Counted from the stretch's first letter, positions 21,916 to 29,836 are shown. The stretch: DNA of 64,000 nucleotides from DATFQE01 sp963738205 (GCA_963738205.1 CAVTVQ010000006.1:248001-312000); one strand, 5' to 3'. Notes: generated by a model from the letters alone, not told the origin. Made by a program: numbers and translations.

Positions 21916-22198
21916 CGGAACCTCCCTTTGGTCACGTTGCTCCTCGCTCGCGAGCCGTCGCGCCTCGGAAGGACGACCCGAAATTGGAGTCGGTGGCTGC
22001 CGAGCCCGCGAACCTGAGATCGAGGTAGCCGGGGGGGCAGCCGCGGCGCTGCACGTCACGATCACCGCCAGGCCAGTTGACGAACCCGATACGGGCTTCA
22101 TGCCGCATGGCCACCTTGTACGACCCTGCACTCAATTCACGCTCAATCGGCGCTCTATTCACAGCTAATGAACGGTGGTACGTTCAGAGCCGTAAAGC
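21916..22198. promoter_or_regulatory. Divergent regulatory region of the island
   Basis: 283 bp between the divergent subtilase and SARP genes. It holds the subtilase Shine-Dalgarno (GGGAGG), the 11-bp repeats, and a TAATGA (22166-22171) at a suitable distance for a -10 of the regulator. No clear -35 is visible, as expected for activator-dependent SARP promoters. Confidence 0.45.
22131..22163 (+). promoter_or_regulatory. SARP-type operator: three 11-bp-period direct repeats
   Basis: CTCAATTCACG (22131), CTCAATCGGCG (22142) and CTCTATTCACA (22153) are head-to-tail with an exact 11-bp period, one helical turn. SARP/OmpR-type activators of the AfsR/ActII-4 family bind direct heptamers at 11-bp spacing next to the -10 box. 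The array ends 35 bp before the regulator ATG and lies in the 283-bp divergent region shared with the subtilase gene. Confidence 0.6.
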
Positions 22199-25100
22199 AT
22201 GCGGTATCGCCTTCTCGGCCCGCTAGAGGTGGTCAACGACGCCGGTGAGACGGTGTCGGTTCGCGCGGCCAAGGAGCGTGCCTTTCTCGCAGCGCTCGTG
22301 CTCGGTCGAAACCGGGCCGTACCCGTAAGCCGACTCGTGGAATCCATCTGGGCTGACGACCCGCCGGCATCGTACGAGCACAGCCTCCACGTCTACGCCT
22401 CGCGCCTCCGCAAACTCATCGGGCGGGAGCGCCTGGAGCGGACCAATGCCGGCTACCTGCTTGTGGTCGGTCCAGGGGAATGCGACGTGACCGAGTTTGA
22501 GCGGATAGCAGCGGCCGGCCGCGCCGCATTGGCGGCAGGAGAACCCCATCGAGCCACGGCCGAACTATCGGGGGCGCTTGCGCTCTGGCGGGGTGGCGCC
22601 CTTGCGGATTTGGTGGATGAGCCCGTGGGCCGCACCGCCGCGGCCACACTACGCCAGCTCCGCATTGCTGCCGAGGAGGACCTTGCGCAGGCTGAGCTCG
22701 CGCTCGGCCGGCACGACAGCATGATCGCGAAGCTCGAGCGCCTCGTCGCAGAGCACCCTTACCGTGAGCGGGTTCGCGGTCAGCTGATGCTAGCCCTCTA
22801 CCGGAGCGGACGGCAGGGGGATGCCCTTGCGGAATACCGAGCCGTGCGCCAGACGCTCCGCAGCGAGCTTGGACTCGAGCCTGGGCGCGCGTTGCAGGAG
22901 CTCGAACGGGCGATCCTGAACCACGATCGCTCGCTCGATCCTGCGCCGCTTGAGCCATTGCGCCGTCCAAGCTTGCCGGCGCCTGTCACCTCCTTCGTCG
23001 GTCGACAGACCGAACTGGAGCAGCTCGCGGAACTCCTGCGCGCCTCGGATGTCCGCCTCGTCACGATTACCGGCACGGGCGGCATCGGCAAGACGCGGCT
23101 TGCGCTGGAGGCGGCGCGGCGGATCGGCGACGAGTACGCCGACGGAGCGTTCTTTATCGAGCTCGCCCCGATCCGGGATCCGGAGCTCGTTGCGCAATCG
23201 GTCGCCGGTGCACTCGGAGTACAGCAGCGGCCGGGGGCGACCCCAATCGAGGCCCTCGCCGCCGAGCTTTCGGAGCGGCAGGCGCTGCTCGTCCTCGACA
23301 ATTTCGAGCATCTGCTCGACGCTGCGCCGCTTGTCACCGGACTGCTGAATGCTGCTGAGCGACTCAAAATTCTCGTGACGAGCCGCGGTCGCCTGCACGT
23401 CTACGGCGAGCACGAGTTCACCGTGCCACCACTGGCGATCCCTTTGACCGAGACGGACACGAGCGCCGAGGCGCTCGCACAGGTCGACGCAGTCGAGCTC
23501 TTCGTCTCACGCGCACGGGGGGCCGAGCCGGGGTTCACGCTCGAACAGGCAAACGCGGGAGCCGTCGCTGTGATCTGCACCCGACTCGAGGGCTTGCCGC
23601 TTGCGATTGAGCTCGCCGCGGCCCGTACGAAGGCGTTCTCGCCCGAGACGCTCCTCGAACGCCTGACGTCGTGGCTCGAGCTGCTGGTCGACGGGCCGCA
23701 AGACGTGCCCGAGCGTCACCGCAGCCTTCGCGCGACGATCGACTGGAGCTACGAGTTGCTCGATGAGGAGGAAAGGCGCCTCCTCCGCGGCCTGTCGGTG
23801 TTCGCGGCCGGTTGCACCCTCGAGGCCTGCCGCAGAGTATGTGGCGGCGGTATTGGGACGCTGGAATCTCTGGCCGAGAAGAACCTGGTCCGCCGGGAGG
23901 GGGGCGACGGCGGCCGGTTCGCGATGCTCGAGACGATACGCGAGTATGCGCTCGACAGGCTGGTCGATCACGCCGAGCTGGACGACCGGCGCCGCCATCA
24001 TGCGGCGTTCTTCGTCGCGCTCGCCGAGCAGGCCGAACCTGAGTTGCGAAGCGGCACGCAGGTCGAGTGGCTGAGGCGCCTGGACACCGAGGAGCCGAAC
24101 CTCTGGGCCGCCTTCGCCTGGGGCCTCGAGGCCGGTGGTGACGGACCGCTACGCCTCGGCGGCGCGCTCTGGCGCTACTGGGAAGCGCGCGGATCGATCA
24201 CCGAGGCACGTGCGCGGCTCGATCAGGCGCTCGCACGCTCCCCAGACGCCTCGCCGAACGCTCGCGCATGGGCATTCTTCGCGAGCGGACGAATGGCCCT
24301 GCGACAAGGCGACCTGGAGCGCGCCCGGGCCGTGTTCGATGCTGCCTGCACACTTTTTCATGCGGTCGACGACAGCGGCGGGGCAGCGCTCTGCACGGCT
24401 GGTCTGGGTTGGATTGCCCACGTCGCGGGACCCTTCGACGAGTCCGTTGCCCGTTGCCGGAAAGCCGTCGAGCTCGCGCGAGCCTCCGGCGAGGAGTGGA
24501 TCATCGCGGATGCGCTCAACAACCTCGGCGTCGCGCTGCGATCGGTTGGCGAGCTTCCCGGCTCGCGAGCGGCGCTCGAGGAGTCGCTTGCCCTCCGGCG
24601 AACGATCGGTGAGCTCGAGGGGATCACCGCAGCGCTCAACGGATTGGCGTTGATCGCGGTCGCTGAGGACGATCTCGATCGTGCCGAACGGTTCTTCGAC
24701 GAGGCATTCGCCGTCAGCGAAGCGCGCGGCGACCTGTTCTACATTGCGGCCGAGGACGTCGTCCGGGCCTATCTCGCGTTCGCGCGAGGCGATCTCGACC
24801 GCGCGACGAGACTCTGCATCCGGGCTCTCGCTTCGTGTAGGCGCCACGGCTATCTTCAGTTCACTGCCTACGCCCTCGAGACGCTCGCTGGCGTGGCCGC
24901 CGCAGAGGGTCGCCTGCCAATCGCCGCACAGCTACTAGGCGCTGCCTTGACGATCTCCGAGCGTTTCGGACGCACCTATGGCCCAAGTCGAACGGCGGGC
25001 TCGCAGTGCGTTGCGTACGACTGGGAGGCGCGCGCCGTGAAAGCTGTTCTCATCCAGGCGCGGCGGGAGCTCGGCGAGGCAGTGTGGGAGACCGCAACGA

Positions 25101-25234
25101 CGAAGGGTCGCGCGCTTGAGGTCGAAGAGGCGCTTGCTGCGGCGGAGCAGTGGTTCACGCTCCCCGATCCGGTTGTGGAGCTGGCGGTACTCCGAAGAAG
25201 GCGGGCGCGAGCCGTGAGCCGGTCCTCGCGCTGA
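22199..25234 (+). CDS. SARP/AfsR-family transcriptional regulator (BTAD + NB-ARC + TPR)
   Basis: Large regulator (1011 aa). Residues 1-90: OmpR-type winged helix (YRLLGPLEVV, SRLVESIWADDPP, HVYASRLRKLIG). About 95-240: bacterial transcriptional activator domain (ERLVAEHPYRERVRGQLMLALYRSGRQGDAL). About 260-560: NB-ARC STAND ATPase with P-loop TGTGGIGKTRL, Walker B LLVLDNFEHLLD and LPLAIELAAAR. About 640-960: TPR-like helical repeats. This is the AfsR layout: nucleotide-switched, DNA-binding and effector-sensing. It is the only regulator in the island and divergent from the protease genes, which are its probable targets along with its own promoter. ATG start; full length. Confidence 0.92.
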   Translation: MRYRLLGPLEVVNDAGETVSVRAAKERAFLAALVLGRNRAVPVSRLVESIWADDPPASYEHSLHVYASRLRKLIGRERLERTNAGYLLVVGPGECDVTEFERIAAAGRAALAAGEPHRATAELSGALALWRGGALADLVDEPVGRTAAATLRQLRIAAEEDLAQAELALGRHDSMIAKLERLVAEHPYRERVRGQLMLALYRSGRQGDALAEYRAVRQTLRSELGLEPGRALQELERAILNHDRSLDPAPLEPLRRPSLPAPVTSFVGRQTELEQLAELLRASDVRLVTITGTGGIGKTRLALEAARRIGDEYADGAFFIELAPIRDPELVAQSVAGALGVQQRPGATPIEALAAELSERQALLVLDNFEHLLDAAPLVTGLLNAAERLKILVTSRGRLHVYGEHEFTVPPLAIPLTETDTSAEALAQVDAVELFVSRARGAEPGFTLEQANAGAVAVICTRLEGLPLAIELAAARTKAFSPETLLERLTSWLELLVDGPQDVPERHRSLRATIDWSYELLDEEERRLLRGLSVFAAGCTLEACRRVCGGGIGTLESLAEKNLVRREGGDGGRFAMLETIREYALDRLVDHAELDDRRRHHAAFFVALAEQAEPELRSGTQVEWLRRLDTEEPNLWAAFAWGLEAGGDGPLRLGGALWRYWEARGSITEARARLDQALARSPDASPNARAWAFFASGRMALRQGDLERARAVFDAACTLFHAVDDSGGAALCTAGLGWIAHVAGPFDESVARCRKAVELARASGEEWIIADALNNLGVALRSVGELPGSRAALEESLALRRTIGELEGITAALNGLALIAVAEDDLDRAERFFDEAFAVSEARGDLFYIAAEDVVRAYLAFARGDLDRATRLCIRALASCRRHGYLQFTAYALETLAGVAAAEGRLPIAAQLLGAALTISERFGRTYGPSRTAGSQCVAYDWEARAVKAVLIQARRELGEAVWETATTKGRALEVEEALAAAEQWFTLPDPVVELAVLRRRRARAVSRSSR

Positions 25235-25350
25235 AGCCTCGCGTCAGCCGCCGATGCTCATTGTCGAGCCAAATCGCGATCGCGAGCAGGACGGCGCCCC
25301 CACGCTGACGCAGAGGTGTGGGCCGACGCGAGCTCATCGGCAGGCCGACT

Positions 25351-25382
25351 CCCATGGACGTCTGTTCCCGTGGGCGTCTGTT
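25351..25382 (+). repeat. Tandem 16-bp direct repeat near right island end
   Basis: CCCATGGACGTCTGTT (25351-25366) is followed at once by CCCGTGGGCGTCTGTT (25367-25382), 14 of 16 identical. Nearby TTGGTACCC occurs twice (25401-25409, 25413-25421). Clustered short direct repeats next to an att copy resemble recombinase arm-type sites; this is inference. Confidence 0.5.
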
Positions 25383-25504
25383 GTCCTGTCAAAAAACGTC
25401 TTGGTACCCGATTTGGTACCCATCTCAACTGATCTGCGCTGACTTCACCTGACCCAGAAGCGCAGAACAGAGCCAGCCCGACCCGAGCTGACGGCCTCCG
25501 GGCG

Positions 25505-25550
<46 letters not shown>

Positions 25551-25631
25551 TGCGTTCGCCGGAGCTTTCGCGCGCTACTGCAACGGCTTCCGCACGAACT
25601 TCATCCGCGTCCGCCCCTAGGTTTCCCTGAC

Positions 25632-26009
25632 GTGAAAGAGCAGGGCACCCGGCACCCCTGGCTCGAGCGCCTGCGCGAGCAGCGTGACCGCCACCTCTCG
25701 CGGAGCAAGTTCTACCGCGTGCCGTTCGCGCTGGCCGGCTTCACGGTCGTCCTGATCGGGATCGCGCTGCTGGTGCTCCCGGGGCCGGGCCTGCTCGTGA
25801 TCGCTGCGGGCCTGGCGATGCTGGCGCTCGAGTTCGCCTGGGCCGAGCGCATCCTCGAACGCACGCTGGATCAGATGAGCAAGACGAGCCGGACGGTGCG
25901 TCGCGCCGGCCGGCTACAGAAGGCAGCCTCGCTGGCAGCGGGGCTCGCCGCCCTCGCGGCGGCGGTCATCTTCGCGACGTACGTCGACGTGCCGCTGCTC
26001 CCGTTCTGA
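25632..26009 (+). CDS. PGPGW-type transmembrane protein (TIGR02611-like)
   Basis: Small membrane protein (125 aa). A basic amphipathic head precedes a long hydrophobic hairpin (about 33-73) containing the family hallmark LVLPGPGLLVIAAGLAMLALEF followed by WAERIL. A third membrane segment lies near the C-terminus (about 98-118). The family is widespread in actinobacteria with unknown function. GTG start at 25632. First gene outside the island on the right. Confidence 0.82.
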   Translation: MKEQGTRHPWLERLREQRDRHLSRSKFYRVPFALAGFTVVLIGIALLVLPGPGLLVIAAGLAMLALEFAWAERILERTLDQMSKTSRTVRRAGRLQKAASLAAGLAALAAAVIFATYVDVPLLPF

Positions 26010-26051
26010 AGGGCGTGGAAGCCACTTGCCCGTGCAGGCTAAGATCAGGGC

Positions 26052-26288
26052 GTGGGCTGGCTCTGGATCGCGTTGCTTGCCTGTGCCGTCGCGGTACTCG
26101 TGACCGCCGAGTGGCCAAGGCTCTCGAGCCGTACGGGCCTGGAGGCGCGGCGTCGTCGGGAGCGCGCGCGCCGCAAGTCGCAGCTGAAGCTCCTCCGCAC
26201 CGAGAGCGACGAGTTCGAGGCCTCTGTCCAGCGCGACCTCGAGCAGCTTCCGGTGACGAAGGAACAGGACCGCGAGCGGCCCAGTTAG
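26052..26288 (+). CDS. Small single-pass membrane protein
   Basis: 78 residues: one N-terminal membrane segment (WLWIALLACAVAVLVTA) then a strongly charged cytoplasmic helix rich in Arg/Lys and Glu (RRRRERARRKSQLKLL, ESDEFEASVQRDLEQL). GTG start, 42 bp after the PGPGW gene on the same strand. No family recognised. Confidence 0.65.
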   Translation: MGWLWIALLACAVAVLVTAEWPRLSSRTGLEARRRRERARRKSQLKLLRTESDEFEASVQRDLEQLPVTKEQDRERPS

Positions 26289-26308
26289 GAGGGCTTGGAG
26301 AAACCTCG

Positions 26309-26428
26309 CTGTGCCGTCGGGCCGCGCTGCTCGCCCCGAGGCGGCGTCCTCGGTCGCGCCGGTATAGCTCCGCATACGAACGCTCCCTGCGTCCTTGCCT
26401 CGGAACGACCATCGCACCCCGACGACGA
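26309..26428 (+). repeat. 120-bp dispersed intergenic repeat, copy 1
   Basis: 106 of 120 bases match 43190-43309 with no gap. The identical core ATACGAACGCTCCCTGCGTC plus following bases is the best conserved part. GAGGCGGCGTCCTC can form a hairpin, and CGTAT/ATACG another in copy 2. No inverted termini or coding capacity, so it may be a structured RNA or a non-autonomous element. It lies between convergent genes. Confidence 0.8.
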
Positions 26429-26453
26429 CCGATGTTCCACCAAACCCTCCTGG

Positions 26454-27395
26454 CTAACGGACGACGAAAGTCGTCTCGAGCCGCGCCGTGTTCGGGAGGA
26501 TCGCGGTGGCGTTCTCCATGTTCCGCGACTCCTGGTAGTCGGAGACCTGGAGCACCAGGCGATGGCGGCCGCGGCTGAGCCGTCCTGTGGGCAAGCTGAT
26601 CACGTCACCCGCCACCTTGGCCGGCACGCTTGAGCGGTCGAGCATCGCGACGACCGTGCGCGGGTCGACGCCGGAGCCCTTGTCGGTCGCGCGGACCCGC
26701 AACGCCCCGCCCTGCGCCACCGTCCGGGACGGCACACGCAGCCGTGGCGGCGAGGTGTCGTTCACCCAGAAGCGGAAGCGGAAGCGCCCCGCCGTCCCGA
26801 GGCTCGGTCCGTCGAAGACCACGTCGTAGCTCCCGGCTGTCGGCCGCACCGCTCCGGCGGCGGGCGTCGCCTGGCGGAACTGGCGCAGGTACGGATTGAG
26901 GTTGACGGGCAGCGCGGTCTGTCCCAGCAGGCGGTCCTCGTCCCCGGCGCGGACGATGCGCGGCTCGACGTGGACACCCCTGGCCCGCCAGACGACGGCG
27001 ACGCCGAAGTTGGTCGCGGGGCGCCTGAGCCGCACGCGGTAGACCTGCTCGGGACCTGAGAGCCGCCCGGTCACACCCGGCAGGGTCACGTCCGACGGGT
27101 AGCGGTACTCGCGCACGCGCGCAGTGGCGCCGCGCGTCGTCGCGTCGTGCAGGCCGGGTCGGCGCAGCGGATGGGTGGGCTTCCGCGCCAGCGAGGGAGA
27201 GGAGACGCGCAGCCAATAGGCGATGCGCCGCCGGTCGGCTCCGCGGGCGAGGACGACGAACCCGGTGAGCTCTCGCTCGCGGGCCGCAGGCCGTACGGAC
27301 AACGTGAGCGGAGCGAGCCCGGCACGCTGACCGTGGCCGGGGCACCGAACGACACACCTGCGTCGGCGCGCTGCTGCTCGACGGTCGCGGTCCAC
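26454..27395 (-). CDS. C-terminal part of a frameshifted secreted subtilase
   Basis: This frame continues the upstream S8 protease after a frame change near 27300-27325. From about 27310 it reads LTLSVRPAARERELTGFVVLARG, then about 280 residues of beta-rich fibronectin-like sequence (VYRVRLRRPATNFGVAVVWRARG, FWVNDTSPPRLRVPSR, GSGVDPRTVVAMLDRSSV), typical of C-terminal domains of actinobacterial subtilases. Residues before the junction are out-of-frame translation of the N-terminal part. The two frames together would give a protein of about 820 residues. Either a real pseudogenising indel or a base error. Confidence 0.7.
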   Translation of the reverse strand: MDRDRRAAARRRRCVVRCPGHGQRAGLAPLTLSVRPAARERELTGFVVLARGADRRRIAYWLRVSSPSLARKPTHPLRRPGLHDATTRGATARVREYRYPSDVTLPGVTGRLSGPEQVYRVRLRRPATNFGVAVVWRARGVHVEPRIVRAGDEDRLLGQTALPVNLNPYLRQFRQATPAAGAVRPTAGSYDVVFDGPSLGTAGRFRFRFWVNDTSPPRLRVPSRTVAQGGALRVRATDKGSGVDPRTVVAMLDRSSVPAKVAGDVISLPTGRLSRGRHRLVLQVSDYQESRNMENATAILPNTARLETTFVVR

Positions 27396-28918
27396 GGGCC
27401 TGCCCCGCCGCCGGCGTCGGTCAGGGCGATCGTTCGCGTGCTCGACTTGCCTGGGCGGACGAAGCCGAACGAGAGGCTGGTCGGCGCTGCAAAGAGCAGC
27501 GGCGTGTCGGCCTTCTGCAGGTCGACGAGGCCGCCGCCCTGGCGCACGGGCCGGGCCTCACCCAAGTCGGACACCTGGGAGCCGGACTGCGACAGCGCCG
27601 ACTTCACCTGCCCGGGCGTCCAGCTCGGGTGGCGCTGCCGGAGCAGCGCGGCCGCTCCCGCTACGTGCGGCGCCGCCATGCTCGTGCCGCTGAAGGTCGT
27701 CCAACTGCCTTCCCGTGCCGGCACGGACGAGAGGATCTCGACGCCCGGCGCGCTCACGTCCGGCTTCAGCTGCAGCGAGACCGGGGTGGGGCCAGCCGAG
27801 GAGAACTCCGCCACCGTGGGCGCGCGGTCGGCCGAGACGGCCGCGACCGTGATCGCGCTCGCCGCGCTTCCCGGCGACGTGATCGAGCCGCCGCCGAACT
27901 CGCCGTAGTCGTTGCCCGCCGCCACGACGGGGATCACGCCGGCCGCAGCCGCGCCGTCGAGCGCGCGCACGACCAGGTCGCGGCTGGGCTCGATCTCAGG
28001 CTCGCCCAGTGACAGGTTCACGACGTCCATGCCGTCCCGCACGGCCGCCTCGATCCCCGCGGCGATCTCCGGCGAGTTGCCGTTGAGCCCGACGCCGGCC
28101 ACGGTGGGCACGGTCAGCACCTTGTAGTTGCCGAGGTACGCGCCGGGCGCGACACCGGAGAGCGTCCGGTTCGCCGCCCGGGTGCCGTTGTTGCCGGCCG
28201 CGATCCCGGCGACGTGGGTGGCGTGCTCGGAGAAGACCGGGTCGAAGGGCTTCCGTGCGTTCCGCCAGCCCGGATTCGGCGGCGCGAAGGCCCGCGCCAC
28301 GATCACCTTGGCCGTCGTCTCGGAGACGACGCCCTTGGGGAAGCCGGGCGGCATCGTGTACCCCGCAGGATTGAAGAAGGGGTGTGACGCGTCGACGCCG
28401 TCGTCGACGATGCCGATCTTCATCCCCTGGCCCGTGCTCGTGAGGCCGGGGCCCCAGAGGCTCGGTGCCTTGATCAGCTTGACGCTGCGGTCGAGCAGCG
28501 GCCGGTAGCGAATGCTCGGCCAGACCTTTGCCACGCCCGGCACGGAGGCCAGCCGCTCCGCCTGGTCGCGCGGCAGGACGACGGCGAAGCCGTTCGCCAC
28601 GACCGTGTAGCGCCAGCCGAAGCGCACGCCGGGGACGCTCTCGGCGATTCGGGACTGAAGGGAGCGCTGGGCGGAGGCCAGCGAGCGCTCGTACGAGCGG
28701 CTGGCGGGGGCGCGCAGGCTGAGGCGTCCCCGCACCCGCGTGGACGCGAGCCAGCGACCCTCAGTGGACGCTGCGGCGAGCGGCGCCTGCTCGAGCGTGA
28801 CGACGACTTCGACCAGATCCGAGCTCGCAGGAGCGGATTTGGCGAGCGCCGACGCGCCCGGCAGGGCGAGCAGGACCAGCGCAGCAAACAGGGGTCCGAG
28901 CCGTCTCAGATCGCGCAT
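27086..28918 (-). CDS. Secreted subtilase (S8 peptidase), N-terminal catalytic part, frameshifted
   Basis: Signal peptide (LFAALVLLALPGASALA), I9-like prodomain (about 35-140), then an S8 domain with Asp in IGIVDDGVDASH, His in EHATHVAGIAAG, Asn in VVAAGNDYG and Ser in GTSMAAPHVAG. The usual HGTH reads HATH. Coding sense ends near residue 535 (GAPATVSVPG); beyond that the frame becomes Arg/Ser/Pro-rich nonsense down to 27086 while the correct sequence continues in the neighbouring frame. A short CTCGCTCCGCTC-like repeat at the junction could have gained 5 bp or lost 1 bp by slippage. ATG start at 28918. Confidence 0.85.
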   Translation of the reverse strand: MRDLRRLGPLFAALVLLALPGASALAKSAPASSDLVEVVVTLEQAPLAAASTEGRWLASTRVRGRLSLRAPASRSYERSLASAQRSLQSRIAESVPGVRFGWRYTVVANGFAVVLPRDQAERLASVPGVAKVWPSIRYRPLLDRSVKLIKAPSLWGPGLTSTGQGMKIGIVDDGVDASHPFFNPAGYTMPPGFPKGVVSETTAKVIVARAFAPPNPGWRNARKPFDPVFSEHATHVAGIAAGNNGTRAANRTLSGVAPGAYLGNYKVLTVPTVAGVGLNGNSPEIAAGIEAAVRDGMDVVNLSLGEPEIEPSRDLVVRALDGAAAAGVIPVVAAGNDYGEFGGGSITSPGSAASAITVAAVSADRAPTVAEFSSAGPTPVSLQLKPDVSAPGVEILSSVPAREGSWTTFSGTSMAAPHVAGAAALLRQRHPSWTPGQVKSALSQSGSQVSDLGEARPVRQGGGLVDLQKADTPLLFAAPTSLSFGFVRPGKSSTRTIALTDAGGGAGPWTATVEQQRADAGVSFGAPATVSVPGSLRSRCPYGLRPASESSPGSSSSPAEPTGGASPIGCASPLPRWRGSPPIRCADPACTTRRRAAPLRACASTATRRT

Positions 28919-28960
28919 GGTACGCGCGATTTCGGCGCGTCGGGCGTCGGCGAGCGCGGC

Positions 28961-28966
28961 TACACT
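28961..28966 (+). promoter_or_regulatory. Probable -10 box of tRNA-Leu
   Basis: TACACT 11 bp upstream of the tRNA 5' end in an otherwise very GC-rich stretch. No good -35 can be named. Confidence 0.4.
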
Positions 28967-28976
28967 GGACGTCCGC

Positions 28977-29060
28977 GCGGATGTGGCGGAATTGGTAGAC
29001 GCGCACGGTTCAGGTCCGTGTGGGCTTCGGCCCGTGGAGGTTCAAGTCCTCTCATCCGCA
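28977..29060 (+). tRNA. tRNA-Leu (CAG)
   Basis: 84-nt type II tRNA with long variable arm. Acceptor GCGGATG pairs with CATCCGC (29053-29059), discriminator A; anticodon loop TTCAGGT gives CAG; variable arm TGGGCTTCGGCCCG. The last 16 nt are repeated at 29821-29836. Confidence 0.97.
29045..29060 (+). repeat. tRNA-Leu 3'-end direct repeat, left copy
   Basis: AGTCCTCTCATCCGCA, ending exactly at the discriminator base, is repeated perfectly at 29821-29836, 776 bp away. The pattern suggests att sites of a small insertion. Confidence 0.6.
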
Positions 29061-29148
29061 TCGGGCTCGCCAGCCTCCCCCGTGTCGCGCTGCAGGGGAG
29101 AGCCGCTCGGCCTGTCTCCGCTCTAGCACGCGGGTAGTCTCAAGCGCG

Positions 29149-29430
29149 GTGTCGGGCGAGCTCGTAGCAGGAAAGGCGACGTGGCTCGAGCACGAGGGCC
29201 GTGAATTCGAGCTGCCCGAGGGCCATACTGCAGCCTGGCGAGACCTCCACGGAAAGCGATGCGTCTCACTCGAGGCGACCGGTGGTGGCGGCGGGCAGTA
29301 CTACGTGGAAGGCGTCGAGGAAGACGATGCGCGCGTGCTCATCCACGTCGGTGAACATGTCTGGGAGACGGGTTACGGCGAGGGTTCACCCTCGGCGGAA
29401 TTGCCGGCCGGCTATCCGTTCCCGACATGA
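29149..29430 (+). CDS. Hypothetical protein inside the tRNA-Leu mini-insertion
   Basis: 93 residues from GTG at 29149. Acidic, Gly-rich, apparently beta-rich (ATWLEHEGREFELPEG, CVSLEATGGGGGQYYVEG, ARVLIHVGEHVWETGYG). No signal peptide, membrane segment or known family. The frame runs open upstream through the tRNA, so the start is inferred from the first GTG after it. Confidence 0.45.
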   Translation: MSGELVAGKATWLEHEGREFELPEGHTAAWRDLHGKRCVSLEATGGGGGQYYVEGVEEDDARVLIHVGEHVWETGYGEGSPSAELPAGYPFPT

Positions 29431-29540
29431 ACGTCTGCGCCGGGCCCGAGCCTTTCTCCTGAATCGGAGCGGGGCCGGCGCGAGCCGAACGCTGCGTGCT
29501 TACAGCGCCTCCGACCCCGGCTGAGGATGCCCGCCATTCC

Positions 29541-29568
29541 CCTAGACTCGCGCGACCCCGAGTCTAGG
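29541..29568 (+). promoter_or_regulatory. Perfect inverted repeat covering a ribosome-binding site
   Basis: CCTAGACTCG (29541-29550) and CGAGTCTAGG (29559-29568) form a perfect 10-bp stem with an 8-nt loop. Its 3' arm includes the first bases of the AGGAG Shine-Dalgarno (29566-29570) of the next gene, 5 nt before its ATG. It can act as a translation-blocking hairpin in RNA or as a dyad operator in DNA. Confidence 0.55.
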
Positions 29569-29575
29569 AGCTGAG

Positions 29576-29797
29576 ATGGCAATTGAGCCTGCACCAGGAC
29601 CAGAGCTAGGTACGCGGATCGTGTTCGTGGGGAGCACCAAGGGAGAGCACCTGACGCTGGACGTCGATCAGAACCCACCCGTCGTCGGGCAGCTCATCTC
29701 GTCGGGCGGGCTTTCACGGCTCACGACAGAGGACATCCCGATCTGGGTGAACGTCGCGAATGTCCTCTACGTTCATGGCGTCAAGCTGGTGGACTGA
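29576..29797 (+). CDS. Hypothetical small protein with hairpin-masked RBS
   Basis: 73 residues, ATG start with a good AGGAG 5 nt upstream. Soluble, beta-rich (GTRIVFVGSTKGEHLTLDVD, DIPIWVNVANVLYVHGVKLV). No recognised family. It is the second gene of the 0.78 kb stretch between the tRNA-Leu repeats. Confidence 0.55.
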   Translation: MAIEPAPGPELGTRIVFVGSTKGEHLTLDVDQNPPVVGQLISSGGLSRLTTEDIPIWVNVANVLYVHGVKLVD

Positions 29798-29820
29798 TGC
29801 ATCGCGGTACGCCAGCCGCG

Positions 29821-29836
29821 AGTCCTCTCATCCGCA
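29821..29836 (+). repeat. tRNA-Leu 3'-end direct repeat, right copy
   Basis: Perfect 16-bp copy of 29045-29060 without the rest of a tRNA. Marks the right edge of the proposed mini-insertion. Confidence 0.6.

Noticed and set aside
25254..25442. 62-residue frame near the right island end as an integrase remnant
   Set aside because: No tyrosine-recombinase motif (R-H-x-x-H/Y boxes) is present, and the DNA carries tandem repeats instead.
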